A DNA stretch of 64,000 nucleotides from Parasitella parasitica. Taxonomy: Eukaryota; Mucoromycota; Mucoromycetes; Mucorales; Mucoraceae. Where the stretch lies: the NCBI GenBank assembly GCA_025201805.1, contig MU619285.1, positions 137,751 to 201,750 of the forward strand, in the 5' to 3' direction. A program made the translations under genes and the position numbers. The notes under the pieces were generated by a model, which was given only the letters and a program-made list of their open reading frames with translations, was not told the DNA's origin and searched no databases. This document shows, piece by piece, positions 47,601-58,627 of the stretch. Every line of letters begins with the position of its first letter. Position 1 is the stretch's first letter.

Positions 47601-48012
47601 ACGAAGAGTTGAACCTCGAATGTACTCATTGGGATGTTGAAGATCATTCATAAGAGCGTTGCTATGATATATTTAATGCTAAATAAAAAAAATGGTACAG
47701 ACTATACACTTACCAGACTAGAATAAATTCATCTTTGAGTTTACCATCTGGTTTTGTCTTGGGGCAAATTTCCCAATAAAACTGCAATAACTTTTTCAAC
47801 TGCTTATTTCTAGAGGGCAATACAAAACGAATGACATGCAATAAAAGCTTTTCCATAGGCTCACCATTCAACATAATGACGAGTAGTTTCTTCATTGTTT
47901 CGATGCGAGTTTCATCAGAGCCTTTCTCAAAGGCTCTTTGAAATTCTTGGATAGAAGGTGTTTCTGTCGCGTCGTCTTGGTAAACGAGCGTGTAGCAAAG
48001 GTCTGTTGCCAT
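44700..48012 (-). CDS. SEC26: Coatomer subunit beta (beta-COP, Sec26)
   Basis: Beta subunit of the COPI coat that drives Golgi-to-ER and intra-Golgi vesicle budding. About nine exons on the minus strand: the first is 48012-47714, the last begins at about 44967, and the largest lies at about 46490-45026. The N-terminal HEAT-like solenoid includes [74 protein letters not shown] and [16 protein letters not shown]. These are typical adaptin-like trunk motifs. The middle has an acidic linker (residues about 490-540). The appendage domain includes [56 protein letters not shown] and, at the end, GYLS-like and [12 protein letters not shown] segments. Domain order and size match beta-COP. Several internal exon edges are only approximate. 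Confidence 0.93.
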
Positions 48013-48278
48013 CCTGTGGTTCTTTTTAATATTTCGCTGAAAAGTAGAGTTTTTGATGCCTGTTCAAACTATTTTGTCTTCTTCAACTATTGGAAAAAAA
48101 GAAAGAGAAATGAAGAAAGTAACTAAAGTAGTTCATGTGTGCTGTTGAACTCGACACTTTTAATATTTGGTCATCCGAAGTGGATGTACAGTATTAAGAA
48201 TGTGCATACATTTGATTGGTCGTTAGGTTGCTTTAAGCCATCCTCTGTTGTTCTCTTTGCCCTTTTTTTTTACCCGAA
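48013..48278. promoter_or_regulatory. Divergent promoter region, beta-COP / DHFR
   Basis: The two genes start 266 bp apart on opposite strands, so both promoters lie here. A T-rich run (about 48262-48272) precedes the DHFR ATG. No specific binding site was identified. Confidence 0.5.
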
Positions 48279-48967
48279 ATGACAGCAGACAAGAAGAAAT
48301 CTTTCATATTTATGGCTGCTGCTTTAGCGGAAAATGGCGGTATTGGTTATAAAAACGGATTGCCTTGGAGTATTCCTGGTGATTGGAAATTTTTCGAAAC
48401 TATTACGTCAAAGCCTTACAATAAAGGTTTTGGAGATTCCCATATTCCAGACGATACAACCACCTGGAGCAATGTGGTTATTCTGGGCAGAGGCTCTTAT
48501 GAATCAAGGCCAATGTTACGTGTCCCGCTATTTCATAGATACAATGTCATCGTTTCTAGATCGCCTGATTATCAAATGTAAGAGCAAATTACTGTCAAAG
48601 TAGGACTTACCAAGTAACAATTGGCAGTGCACCATCCCCCATTGCTGAATTGGTACCAAGCTTAGATCAAGCATTCGATTTAGCTAGTAGAATAGTAAGA
48701 GAAGATGGCCGCATTTTCGTATTAGGAGGAGAGCAGATTTATCGCCAAAGCATCCTACTTCCAGAATGCACGCATGTACTTCTTACAAATGTTTACAGTT
48801 CAAAACATATTCCATGCGATACATTCATACCTGAGATTGATCCTCATGTGTTTAGATTGGCGACCCATGAAAAATTAGAAGAATTTTTGCAGGAAGAAGT
48901 GCCCAAAGGAAGACAGACGCATGAGCATTTTCAATATGAATTTGTTCTTTATCTTAGAAATGAATAG
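48279..48967 (+). CDS. DFR1: Dihydrofolate reductase
   Basis: NADPH-dependent reduction of dihydrofolate to tetrahydrofolate, needed for thymidylate and purine synthesis. Two exons (48279-48577 and 48628-48967) give 212 residues. The active-site stretch is clear: MAAALAENGGIGYKNGLPW, then SIPGDWKFFETIT, whose D takes the place of the catalytic acid. WSNVVILGRGSYES is the cofactor-binding TWES-like region, NVIVSRSPDY the next strand, and GRIFVLGGEQIYRQSILLPE the glycine-pair motif. It ends FQYEFVLYLRN. There is no fused thymidylate synthase. Trimethoprim/methotrexate sensitivity cannot be judged from this alone. It lies immediately left of the large mobile element, which sits beyond its 3' end. 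Confidence 0.94.
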
Positions 48968-49147
48968 CTCGCTAAATTAAAGATCTTTGTATCAAGTACT
49001 TTATAAATTATCTAGCTGTATTAAATTTGTCAAATTTTCACTTATATGGGTATCAAAAATTTTTGATGAGCAATACAAGAATACAGTGAATGAGTTATAT
49101 CCGCTTTAGGGCAGATTTATTACTAATTAAGAACTTGATCGTAGTTA

Positions 49148-49952
49148 CAGTGCCTCCGGTGCCAATTGACGCTTTTGAAAATTAGCTCGCGCTTTTGAAA
49201 ATCCCAATTGGCGCTTATCTCGAGCCCCAATTCGCGCATTCTAACATCCCAATTCGCGCTTTTGAGTAACCCAAATAGCGATTCCAAATATCCCATTTAG
49301 CGCTTTTAGCTATCCCAAATAACGTACTCAGTAAAACGCTTTTTGCATCAGTACTCCTTCTTTCAATACTGTATTCAACTTAAATGAGCGTTAGATTTTT
49401 CAAAGAGGATGGACAAGGAGGAATGTTCAATGAGGATGGCTCTGAGGCCATGGACTGGGAGGAGGAAGCAGACAATCCCCTTAGGACGCAGACACTTACT
49501 TCCTTACACGAATGGCGATTACACCAAATGATCATTGAGCCAGCAGCTCATGATTTACAGAGAGTGGATGTTGTTATGACAGAACTAGAGGCCAAGATTT
49601 CTAGCTCAAGAAAAGTCTACAACAATTATTCTGACGAACAAAAGGCACTCTTCTTGTACCTGCTTAAGTTTAGATTTTTGAAGGCAAAGCCTGCTGCTGA
49701 GCGAGCATTAATCAATGTTAGAACTGCCCAGGGTTGGGTGAAGCGAATGAAGGAAGATCCAGAGTAGGATATTTACAAAAAACTTACAAACAAAGTCAAC
49801 CGTGCTGGATCGCAACTGCAGGTAGAGCACAAACACTTCCTGATGAATCTTTTCGATGAGGAACCTCAAGCAACCAGGCAGGATGTTGCTGATGCTCTTA
49901 CTGCAGCCTTTGAAGGGTTCAGCCTAAAGGCATCCCAGGTGGGCACATTTAT
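49148..49952 (+). repeat. Left terminal inverted repeat (805 bp)
   Basis: Inverted match to 54249-55053; the match ends where the left copy reads CACATTTAT|CAAAG and the right copy (reverse complement) diverges. Carries the 22-bp array and the coding start of the truncated transposase. Confidence 0.9.
49161..49324. repeat. 22-bp subterminal motif array, left
   Basis: Eight units, most 22 bp, with consensus CCCAATTNGCGCTTTTNNNNAT: 49161, 49183 (20 bp), 49203, 49225 (23 bp), 49248, 49270, 49292 and 49314 are the unit starts. Likely transposase- or host-protein-binding sites, by analogy with subterminal repeats of other DNA transposons. Confidence 0.8.
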
Positions 49953-50103
49953 CAAAGATGATTGCAACTTGACGGTGAAGCGAATCACTCGTCGACCAGC
50001 TGCGAGAAACTCGCCTGAATCGCTTCTCAGGAGGAAGGAGTGGGTTGAAAAATGGTCTCAGACAGACCATGTCTCCCAACAATTATGCATAAATTATGTA
50101 TAG
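49384..50103 (+). pseudogene. Truncated Tc1-type transposase, left copy
   Basis: One frame runs from the ATG at 49384 to a stop ending at 50103, broken only by a TAG at 49765-49767 where the context (EDPE-*-DIYKKL) suggests an original tryptophan codon. The N-terminus (MSVRFFKEDGQGG) is acidic; then come two helix-turn-helix-like parts, SDEQKALFLYLLKFRFLK ... AQGWVKRMKE and RQDVADALTAAFEGFSL ... SQVGTFIKDD, and the linker RKEWVEKWSQTD that in whole Mucorales Tc1-like enzymes leads into the DDE core. Here the frame ends 12 codons later without any catalytic residue. The first 127 codons could be made as a DNA-binding-only protein, which is a possible regulator rather than a dead relic. Confidence 0.75.
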
Positions 50104-50649
50104 TTTGAATATATGACAAAGTATAATTTTAGGTTTTTTGTATCTCGGGGGCGAATTCAAGACATTCCTATTAGCACAACTCGTCTTGACGTCTCTACTT
50201 CATTTAGTCGATAACTGGCCCGGACAAAATACATTGTTGCTACATATTCAATGCTATAAAGGCATCAGAGATTACATGTAAATGGCTTCATGCGCCAAGA
50301 ACGTTAATCAAATCAATCGAGAGTTGGTCTTGATCAAGCAATCCTTATCCCAACCCCACTCGCAATTCAGATCCCATACAAATACATTAAAAATCGCTAC
50401 ACGAAGGCTTTACTCATTCGGCTTTAAAATAAACATAAATTATTTATCGCTTCTGTCTCTTTGTAGGTGAAACATATGGTGATGAGAGGTTGCTTAAAGG
50501 GGTCTCGGTACCGTCAGATGTGTTAGAGAGAGAGAGATAGTTGGCGATGCTTTGGTGGCTTTCAAGAATAAGATTCTACCAGTCAAAGTGGGATAAACAA
50601 AATGTTAGCTAACCATCATTAAAGAAAAAGGAGGATGTAACGCATTACC
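49953..50649. other. Element interior, left
   Basis: Unique sequence inside the left repeat: the tail of the transposase frame to 50103, then about 500 bp with no clear gene, a GAGAGAGAGAGA run near 50525, and probably the unresolved 3' end of the cargo gene. Confidence 0.45.
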
Positions 50650-52476
50650 TTGAGCTTCCACATGTTCGAGATAAAATCTGGCAATTGATCTTTGTAGGTG
50701 GCAGGGAGATGAGGGATGGAGAAATTATCAACTTTCATGAAAGCATATAAGCCTTGAACATACATCATTCGATAAACTATTACTTTTAACTCTGAAAAGA
50801 GAGGCTATTGTGTTATGATGGATATGATAAACAATGTCGACAAAAGAGACTTACCATAGATTTGAATACCGTATATTTGAATATTTTGGACACGACTTTC
50901 AATGATGTGCTTTTTCAGATTGATTATGGATTTAATCATCGTCTTCAAATTTTTAGCAATTTTGTTTCTGTCACCCATAAAATGAGTCTGATTTTGCACT
51001 AATGGGGCACCCGAGACCTCACCAACTGCGAACTCAACATTGTTGTAAATCATGCTTTTAAATATGAAATCGATGCTTGGTCCTGGGCTTCTTCTGTCAT
51101 CGTCATCGAGTGCATGATGTTCTTCTTTCTTTTTTGAAATCAGCTTCGCCTCGCCCCTAACGAAATAAGCGTTTTCAGTAAGAATTCTACGCGTCGTTAT
51201 TAAGGTATTACCATCTGATTACTATATTTCGCTTAAAATACTTCAACAAATTATAAAAAAGAGGATACATGAAGCACATCGTGAATTCGTTTTCATTAAT
51301 ATTATCCTCAAATTATGCCCTTCTTGTTGACAAGTTGTTGCTAATTTTAACAGGCTGTATTAGTATTGAGCATGCTGCTGGCAATGCATGGTTCATCTTA
51401 CTATATGGAGAGGACCCGAAGACAATACTTTTCGTATTTGGGCTTAGTCTGTGAGCGTCTTCTTTGCATCTTTGCTCTCTTCAATGATTTGCATAAACTC
51501 TTCCTCTGATAAATTAAAAATCATGTTTTTGTACAATTTATCAAGAACCATACCTTATGTTTAAAAATTGACGTGACATAATTTTTCACATCTGCACAGT
51601 TCTCTTTTGCTTCAGAATCAATGTCGTTTTGATAGCTTTGGTAGTGGTGCTTGGCTAGCGAATACTTGTCTTTAAATATCGTATACACACCAGCGGAACC
51701 AGTGCGAGCGGTAAAATCCAATATATTGTAGTATAGGAGACTGTATCGTTTAAGTTGGATTTGAGCATATAACATAATCATTGAAGATGATTTAATAAAC
51801 TTACTCTTGCTTATGTATCTTAACAATGTGGTGTGCTGTTGCCAACCAGTTCAACATCTCCTCTTTGATACCTTGCGGATTAAACATATCGTCAGTTCCT
51901 AAGAAGAGCCGATCTATTTCATCATTTGGTTTTACAGTGGTCGACTACACAACAAAATTTGTGGCGATTAATATATATTTATCACAAAATATTTGATAAA
52001 CTCACAGTAATCAACTCCTTCATCGCGTTATCTTCTTGTATATGCAGGTTGGCATGGAATTTTCGTCTTTTGCGCGACAAATTCATCAGTTTCTCCTACA
52101 ATTTACATAATCTATGTATAAGGCACGTCTGATAACAGTATGAGAATCACGCAATACCTCCTGAATAAGATCTGCCAAATCTTCCCAATCGACATTGTTG
52201 TAATCACCAATCAACTATTTGAAGAAAAAAACAAACCATCAGCAGCCTTCACTAACAAAGTTCCAACTATATTACCTGAAACTTCTCTTCTCTTTTCTTT
52301 ACAGAAGCAAACAAGCGCGACCAATAAGTTCGAAACTGATTAGATGGTCCTTCTTGCTTATCAGGCAGATTGGCAGAATGCTTCACAATAATGTCCTTCT
52401 TCGCCGCAAAGAACAAGCTGAATTTAGCCTCATTGACATCACCCAAGTCTTCCAAGTATGTAAGTATAATGTCCAT
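50650..52476 (-). CDS. Cargo gene of the element: RW-GE family protein, unknown function
   Basis: Multi-exon minus-strand gene with clean splice sites. The first exons are firm: 52476-52276 (MDIILTYLEDLGDVNEAKF), 52214-52158 (LIGDYNNVDWEDLADLIQE), then one from 52095 (EKLMNLSRKRRKF) and one from about 51945 (STTVKPNDEIDRLFLGTDDM), all in phase 0. Further on are ILDFTARTGSAGVYTIF (near 51720) and ENEFTMCFMYPLFYNLLKYF, which ends at IRW. An intron 51211-51158 (phase 2) follows, then GEAKLISKKKEEHH, PGPSIDFIFKSMIY, NVEFAVGEVSGAPLV, FMGDRNKIAKNLKTMIKS, VQNIQIYGIQIYGKS, GLYAFMKVDNFSIPHLP and FISNMWKLK. An upstream exon may exist, and the 3' end past 50650 is not resolved. No known domain is certain; the D ... 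GE pair followed by GDRNK hints at a nuclease-like fold. I saw no stop or frameshift in the pieces read, unlike its relatives in this window. Confidence 0.65.
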
Positions 52477-52916
52477 TTTGTAGTTATAATCAAGAGTGAA
52501 AGAAAGCTTGCTGCACACATTTTGAAATGGAATCTTCCAATTATGACTGTCATACTTCCAGAAGGATGACGCGTTTTTTTTTTCATGAATTTGCCTAGTA
52601 CAGCCAATCTTGGCTATTGTGTCAACTTATTTCCTTCAACTATAAATGCTATAATCATAATGGTAGATGTGCGATAATAATGCGTAAAGACTGAACTTTT
52701 AAGGCCTTACTTAAAATGTGTCGATAGCCCTGACGATAATCATGTACAATCACATCAGCTTCGAACGCGCAGCAAATGTTTCTCAGCCTTTTCTCCCTAA
52801 AAATGTTTTGCTTACTCATTCCATGTAAAAAAGGTACATCTTCCACACAAATATAAAGAGTTGTCATGAATTAGGTCAACTAGAATTACTAGTAGCGACA
52901 TTACCTGAACCAAATA

Positions 52917-52983
52917 CTTGGATTGGACTCTCAGGATAACCCTCAGTTGCAAAACTCCAGTTATCTTCCACCCAGTCCTTGTA
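52917..52983. repeat. 67-bp direct repeat, left edge of gap
   Basis: Identical over 67 bp to 53684-53750, and ends exactly at the first N. A third, degenerate partial copy (CACTTGGGTTGGACTCGCAG) begins near 53778. Confidence 0.9.
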
Positions 52984-53683
52984 NNNNNNNNNNNNNNNNN
53001 NNNNNNNNNNNNNNNNNNNNNNNNNNNNNNNNNNNNNNNNNNNNNNNNNNNNNNNNNNNNNNNNNNNNNNNNNNNNNNNNNNNNNNNNNNNNNNNNNNNN
53101 NNNNNNNNNNNNNNNNNNNNNNNNNNNNNNNNNNNNNNNNNNNNNNNNNNNNNNNNNNNNNNNNNNNNNNNNNNNNNNNNNNNNNNNNNNNNNNNNNNNN
53201 NNNNNNNNNNNNNNNNNNNNNNNNNNNNNNNNNNNNNNNNNNNNNNNNNNNNNNNNNNNNNNNNNNNNNNNNNNNNNNNNNNNNNNNNNNNNNNNNNNNN
53301 NNNNNNNNNNNNNNNNNNNNNNNNNNNNNNNNNNNNNNNNNNNNNNNNNNNNNNNNNNNNNNNNNNNNNNNNNNNNNNNNNNNNNNNNNNNNNNNNNNNN
53401 NNNNNNNNNNNNNNNNNNNNNNNNNNNNNNNNNNNNNNNNNNNNNNNNNNNNNNNNNNNNNNNNNNNNNNNNNNNNNNNNNNNNNNNNNNNNNNNNNNNN
53501 NNNNNNNNNNNNNNNNNNNNNNNNNNNNNNNNNNNNNNNNNNNNNNNNNNNNNNNNNNNNNNNNNNNNNNNNNNNNNNNNNNNNNNNNNNNNNNNNNNNN
53601 NNNNNNNNNNNNNNNNNNNNNNNNNNNNNNNNNNNNNNNNNNNNNNNNNNNNNNNNNNNNNNNNNNNNNNNNNNNNNNNNNNN
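52984..53683. other. Assembly gap (700 N)
   Basis: Exactly 700 undetermined bases. Open frames that run through it are meaningless. Confidence 0.99.
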
Positions 53684-53750
53684 CTTGGATTGGACTCTCA
53701 GGATAACCCTCAGTTGCAAAACTCCAGTTATCTTCCACCCAGTCCTTGTA
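53684..53750. repeat. 67-bp direct repeat, right edge of gap
   Basis: Identical to 52917-52983 and starts at the first base after the N run. Either a tandem repeat the assembler could not span or unmerged contig overlap. Confidence 0.9.
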
Positions 53751-54250
53751 TTCTGATCTCAGGTTATCGTCAAATCACTTGGGTTGGACTCGCAGGATAG
53801 CCCTCGTTGTAATTTGCGCGGAAACCATACCGTTTGAAAGGTAATGTTTCCAAAAAAATCACTCCTCGTGTATGGAACTAAATAAGATTGTTGGTAGCAA
53901 ATTACGTGAATCAAATTTTGCGAATATGCCTGTATTGATTTCAGATATCCGGTATTAAAAATTTCCACGCACAGCCTAATTGCTCAACTATGCATTTTAT
54001 GTTGGTCGTACGCTTTACACCCAAAGTGGAGGAACTAGAGGTTTAGCATACCAGATTAGCTTTTTCAATAGCTCTGTGTAATTGATGTCATTTTGATTAT
54101 GGTTCTGATTATTTCTCATAAACTCTCGAGATTGTATTGATTTGAAGAGACGTTTTTAATCCGAAATAGTTCATGAGACAGGTATCAACGTATTCAATGT
54201 CTTGTGCTGTTTCATCAGCCAACTATTCAAAGAGTCTGTCAGTTGTATAT

Positions 54251-54817
54251 AAATGTGCCCACCTGGGATGCCTTTAGGCTGAACCCTTCAAAGGCTGCAG
54301 TAAGAGCATCAGCAACATCCTGCCTGGTTGCTTGAGGTTCCTCATCGAAAAGATTCATCAGGAAGTGTTTGTGCTCTACCTGCAGTTGCGATCCAGCACG
54401 GTTGACTTTGTTTGTAAGTTTTTTGTAAATATCCTACTCTGGATCTTCCTTCATTCGCTTCACCCAACCCTGGGCAGTTCTAACATTGATTAATGCTCGC
54501 TCAGCAGCAGGCTTTGCCTTCAAAAATCTAAACTTAAGCAGGTACAAGAAGAGTGCCTTTTGTTCGTCAGAATAATTGTTGTAGACTTTTCTTGAGCTAG
54601 AAATCTTGGCCTCTAGTTCTGTCATAACAACATCCACTCTCTGTAAATCATGAGCTGCTGGCTCAATGATCATTTGGTGTAATCGCCATTCGTGTAAGGA
54701 AGTAAGTGTCTGCGTCCTAAGGGGATTGTCTGCTTCCTCCTCCCAGTCCATGGCCTCAGAGCCATCCTCATTGAACATTCCTCCTTGTCCATCCTCTTTG
54801 AAAAATCTAACGCTCAT
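54251..54817 (-). pseudogene. Truncated Tc1-type transposase, right copy
   Basis: Mirror copy of the left transposase start. The first 127 codons (54817-54434) are identical in protein sequence and end at the same TAG. The frame beyond the stop (DIYKKLTNKVNRAG onward) continues to the end of the inverted repeat near 54251, inside the second helix-turn-helix, and then leaves homology. The shared stop means the nonsense change predates the duplication or was spread by conversion. Confidence 0.75.
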
Positions 54818-54876
54818 TTAAGTTGAATACAGTATTGAAAGAAGGAGTACTGATGCAAAAAGCGTTTTACTGAGTA

Positions 54877-55040
54877 CGTTATTTGGGATAGCTAAAAGCG
54901 CTAAATGGGATATTTGGAATCGCTATTTGGGTTACTCAAAAGCGCGAATTGGGATGTTAGAATGCGCGAATTGGGGCTCGAGATAAGCGCCAATTGGGAT
55001 TTTCAAAAGCGCGAACTAATTTTCAAAAGCGTCAATTGGC
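54877..55040. repeat. 22-bp subterminal motif array, right
   Basis: Mirror image of the array at 49161-49324, in opposite orientation. Confidence 0.8.
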
Positions 55041-55055
55041 ACCGGAGGCACTGTA

Positions 55056-55525
55056 TAGAATGTACGTATTTAGAAATGAAATTTTCTGAATAGAAAAGAG
55101 TGGCGCAAGCATTGTTTAGGTCGGCACGAACAATAACAAGAGAAGCTGGAGGTTCTCTTGTGTTTGTTGTGTGGGCCTGAAGTCCTATCATTTTTGTTAT
55201 GGAGTCACATGAGCTGAAGGATGATACTCAACCCAGAAGTTTGCTGATTTGAGTTTTTCAGCAATCACAACTCTTTGCTGATCATGATCGTAAAGATTTG
55301 CTAGACTAATTTGAATATCATTTGCCAATTTGTATAGCAACAATTGAAACCGTAAAAGCATTTATAATGAATGGGACGATAGTAACTTGTACGTTGGTTC
55401 TGTTTTCTAGACAAAGATATATTATTACAGGTGAGACACATTCTTTATATATCTTTTAATTGCGTTTTAATAATATTTTTCCTCTTAAAGAAAAGCTTGT
55501 TTGACTTGTGTTTGTACTATACAAT
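55056..55525. other. Intergenic region right of the element
   Basis: About 470 bp between the right end of the element and the stop of the ATP synthase delta gene. AT-rich, no gene recognised. Before the insertion this was one 3'-3' intergenic stretch with 48968-49147. Confidence 0.55.
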
Positions 55526-56314
55526 TTACTTGGATAAAGCGCTTTGGAGAGCTTCATAAACCTCAACCTCAACCTTGGCAGCAGCCTTCTCTTTATCAGT
55601 AGCAGCACTACCAGCTTGGCGTTGAGCCTCAGCGAGACCAGCTTGAACACGCTATACATACACAAAAAGTTGATTTTCAGCATTTCCTTCTATAAAATCA
55701 ACCATTCCAAAAATAATCCCAAATGTAAATTACCTCGAGGGAGAGTTCTTCAAGAGGGAAAGCCTCAACAGCATTGATATTGAGAGAGTTATCAGGGTTG
55801 ATAGTAGCAAAACCACCAGAAACTGTTTTTAATATAAATTAACAGGGGTAAATTGAAAAGCTCAAATTTGCATCTTATGTCAGTACTCTTACCGAAGAAT
55901 TTCTTGGTGAGTTCAGCGGTCTCAACAACTTCGACGACGCCAGGGTTCAATTGCTCGATGGTAGGAACGTGGTTGGCGAGAATACCCATATCACCGGAGG
56001 TAGCAGCCAAGTTGACTTGTTGAACATCGGTGGCCTTGTAGATAGCCTAAAGAATTTATTTAATATGCATGTTGATTCTCTTTTTTTTTTCTGTTTGGCA
56101 TCTGAGTGCTTTAATTGATATAGGATTGCTTTACCTTGTGGGGAACGACAAAGGTCAAACGAAGAGCCTCGGAAGCAGCAGGAGCTTCAGTGGCATAGAA
56201 ACGAGCTAAATGCGTAAATGTGAGCATGGGATGTTGAAATGTCAATTTGATTGATGCTTTACCCATAGCGAGGGGCTTGAGGGCGGCACGAGCAGACTTG
56301 GCGAGAACGTTCAT
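55526..56314 (-). CDS. ATP16: Mitochondrial ATP synthase F1 subunit delta
   Basis: Central-stalk subunit of the F1 motor (bacterial epsilon equivalent). About five exons on the minus strand. The first, 56314-56263, codes MNVLAKSARAALKPLAM, a mitochondrial leader; it joins ARFYATEAPAASEALRLTFVV, whose RFYATEA is the likely cleavage region. Then come VPHKAIYKATDVQQVNL, AATSGDMGILANHVPTIEQL (the conserved GxxGILAxHxP motif, coded near 55960-56010), GVVEVVETAELTKKFF, SGGFATINPDNSLNINAVEAFPLEEL and a helical hairpin QAGLAEAQRQAGSAATDKEK to YEALQSALSK at the stop. The gene points away from the beta-subunit gene 582 bp to the right. Confidence 0.92.
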
Positions 56315-56896
56315 TTTATAGTCAAAAGATATTTTCGGTGAGGAAGAAAAAAAGTTATTTTGGCTTATTTGAAAAAAATGTTAGGTGGTCGTTCTTGTGG
56401 TTGGACTTCCAAAATACAGTATACATTAGGGGGCGAGAGAGAGGGACGCTAGGTGACGTCAGAAACCTGTAAAGACCTACTTCATTTCATAAATGATAAT
56501 GAATGGCGATATATTGCACCTAAATGTACCTGTTAGTCAGCTAGATCACCACTTGAGCTCTTATCTATCTCAATTTTGTTGCTATGGCAACTAATTATTT
56601 CTGCTATATGGCGTAAATCACATCCAAAATCAAAGACATTTTCTTCAAATCTCATACTCTGCCTTCTCCACAACCATGTCAAATTTTATACTCAGTGGCA
56701 ATAACCACCCCCCTCACCCCTTGTGGTTTGATGTAGCATGCTATTAGCACTCCGTTTTCCCCGGCTTGATATTCACGTAATAACGTCGAAGGCAAAGGGG
56801 AGGGGTGTAAAAACGAAGGAAGATGGATGAAAAAAGTATCAAGTCTTTTACCGTTCTAAAATCCTTTTTTCACCCCTTTCCCTCGGTATTTAAGCT
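56315..56896. promoter_or_regulatory. Bidirectional promoter region of the ATP synthase delta and beta genes
   Basis: All 582 bp between the two divergent ATGs. It includes a perfect CRE/ATF palindrome TGACGTCA at 56454-56461 and a second patch with CACGTAATAACGTC near 56775-56788. C-rich runs (ACCCCCCTCACCCC, about 56707-56720; CACCCCTTTCCC, near 56870) are also present. No clear TATA box. Shared control of two subunits of one complex is inference from the layout. Confidence 0.6.

Positions 56897-58627
<1,731 letters not shown>

Larger units (their letters stand above)
52477..54248. other. Element interior, right, including assembly gap
   Basis: Includes the upstream part of the cargo gene, the 700-N gap and short minus-strand frames with no recognisable domain (52867-52655, 53968-53759). 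The repeated phrase EGYPESPIQ is encoded on both sides of the gap in one minus-strand frame. Gene content here cannot be settled without the missing bases. Confidence 0.4.
49148..55053. mobile_element. 5.9-kb Tc1/mariner-type element with 805-bp inverted repeats and a cargo gene
   Basis: Both ends read CAGTGCCTCCGGTGCCAATT inward, and TA lies directly outside each end (49146-49147 and 55054-55055), as in Tc1/mariner insertions. The inverted repeats run 49148-49952 and 54249-55053, exactly 805 bp each and nearly identical; one difference is at 49186. Each holds a tandem 22-bp array and a transposase N-terminus. Between them lie a spliced minus-strand gene and a 700-N gap. The catalytic DDE domain of the transposase is missing in the visible sequence, so movement would need an enzyme from elsewhere (unless it hides in the gap). 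It sits between the 3' ends of DFR1 and the ATP synthase delta gene, a harmless landing place. Confidence 0.85.
54249..55053 (-). repeat. Right terminal inverted repeat (805 bp)
   Basis: Inverted match to 49148-49952, of the same length to the base. The encoded 127-codon frame is identical at the protein level to the left copy, pointing to recent origin or ongoing homogenisation. Confidence 0.9.

Noticed and set aside
52812-53800. Several long frames spanning the gap
   Set aside because: They consist mostly of undetermined bases and have no meaning.
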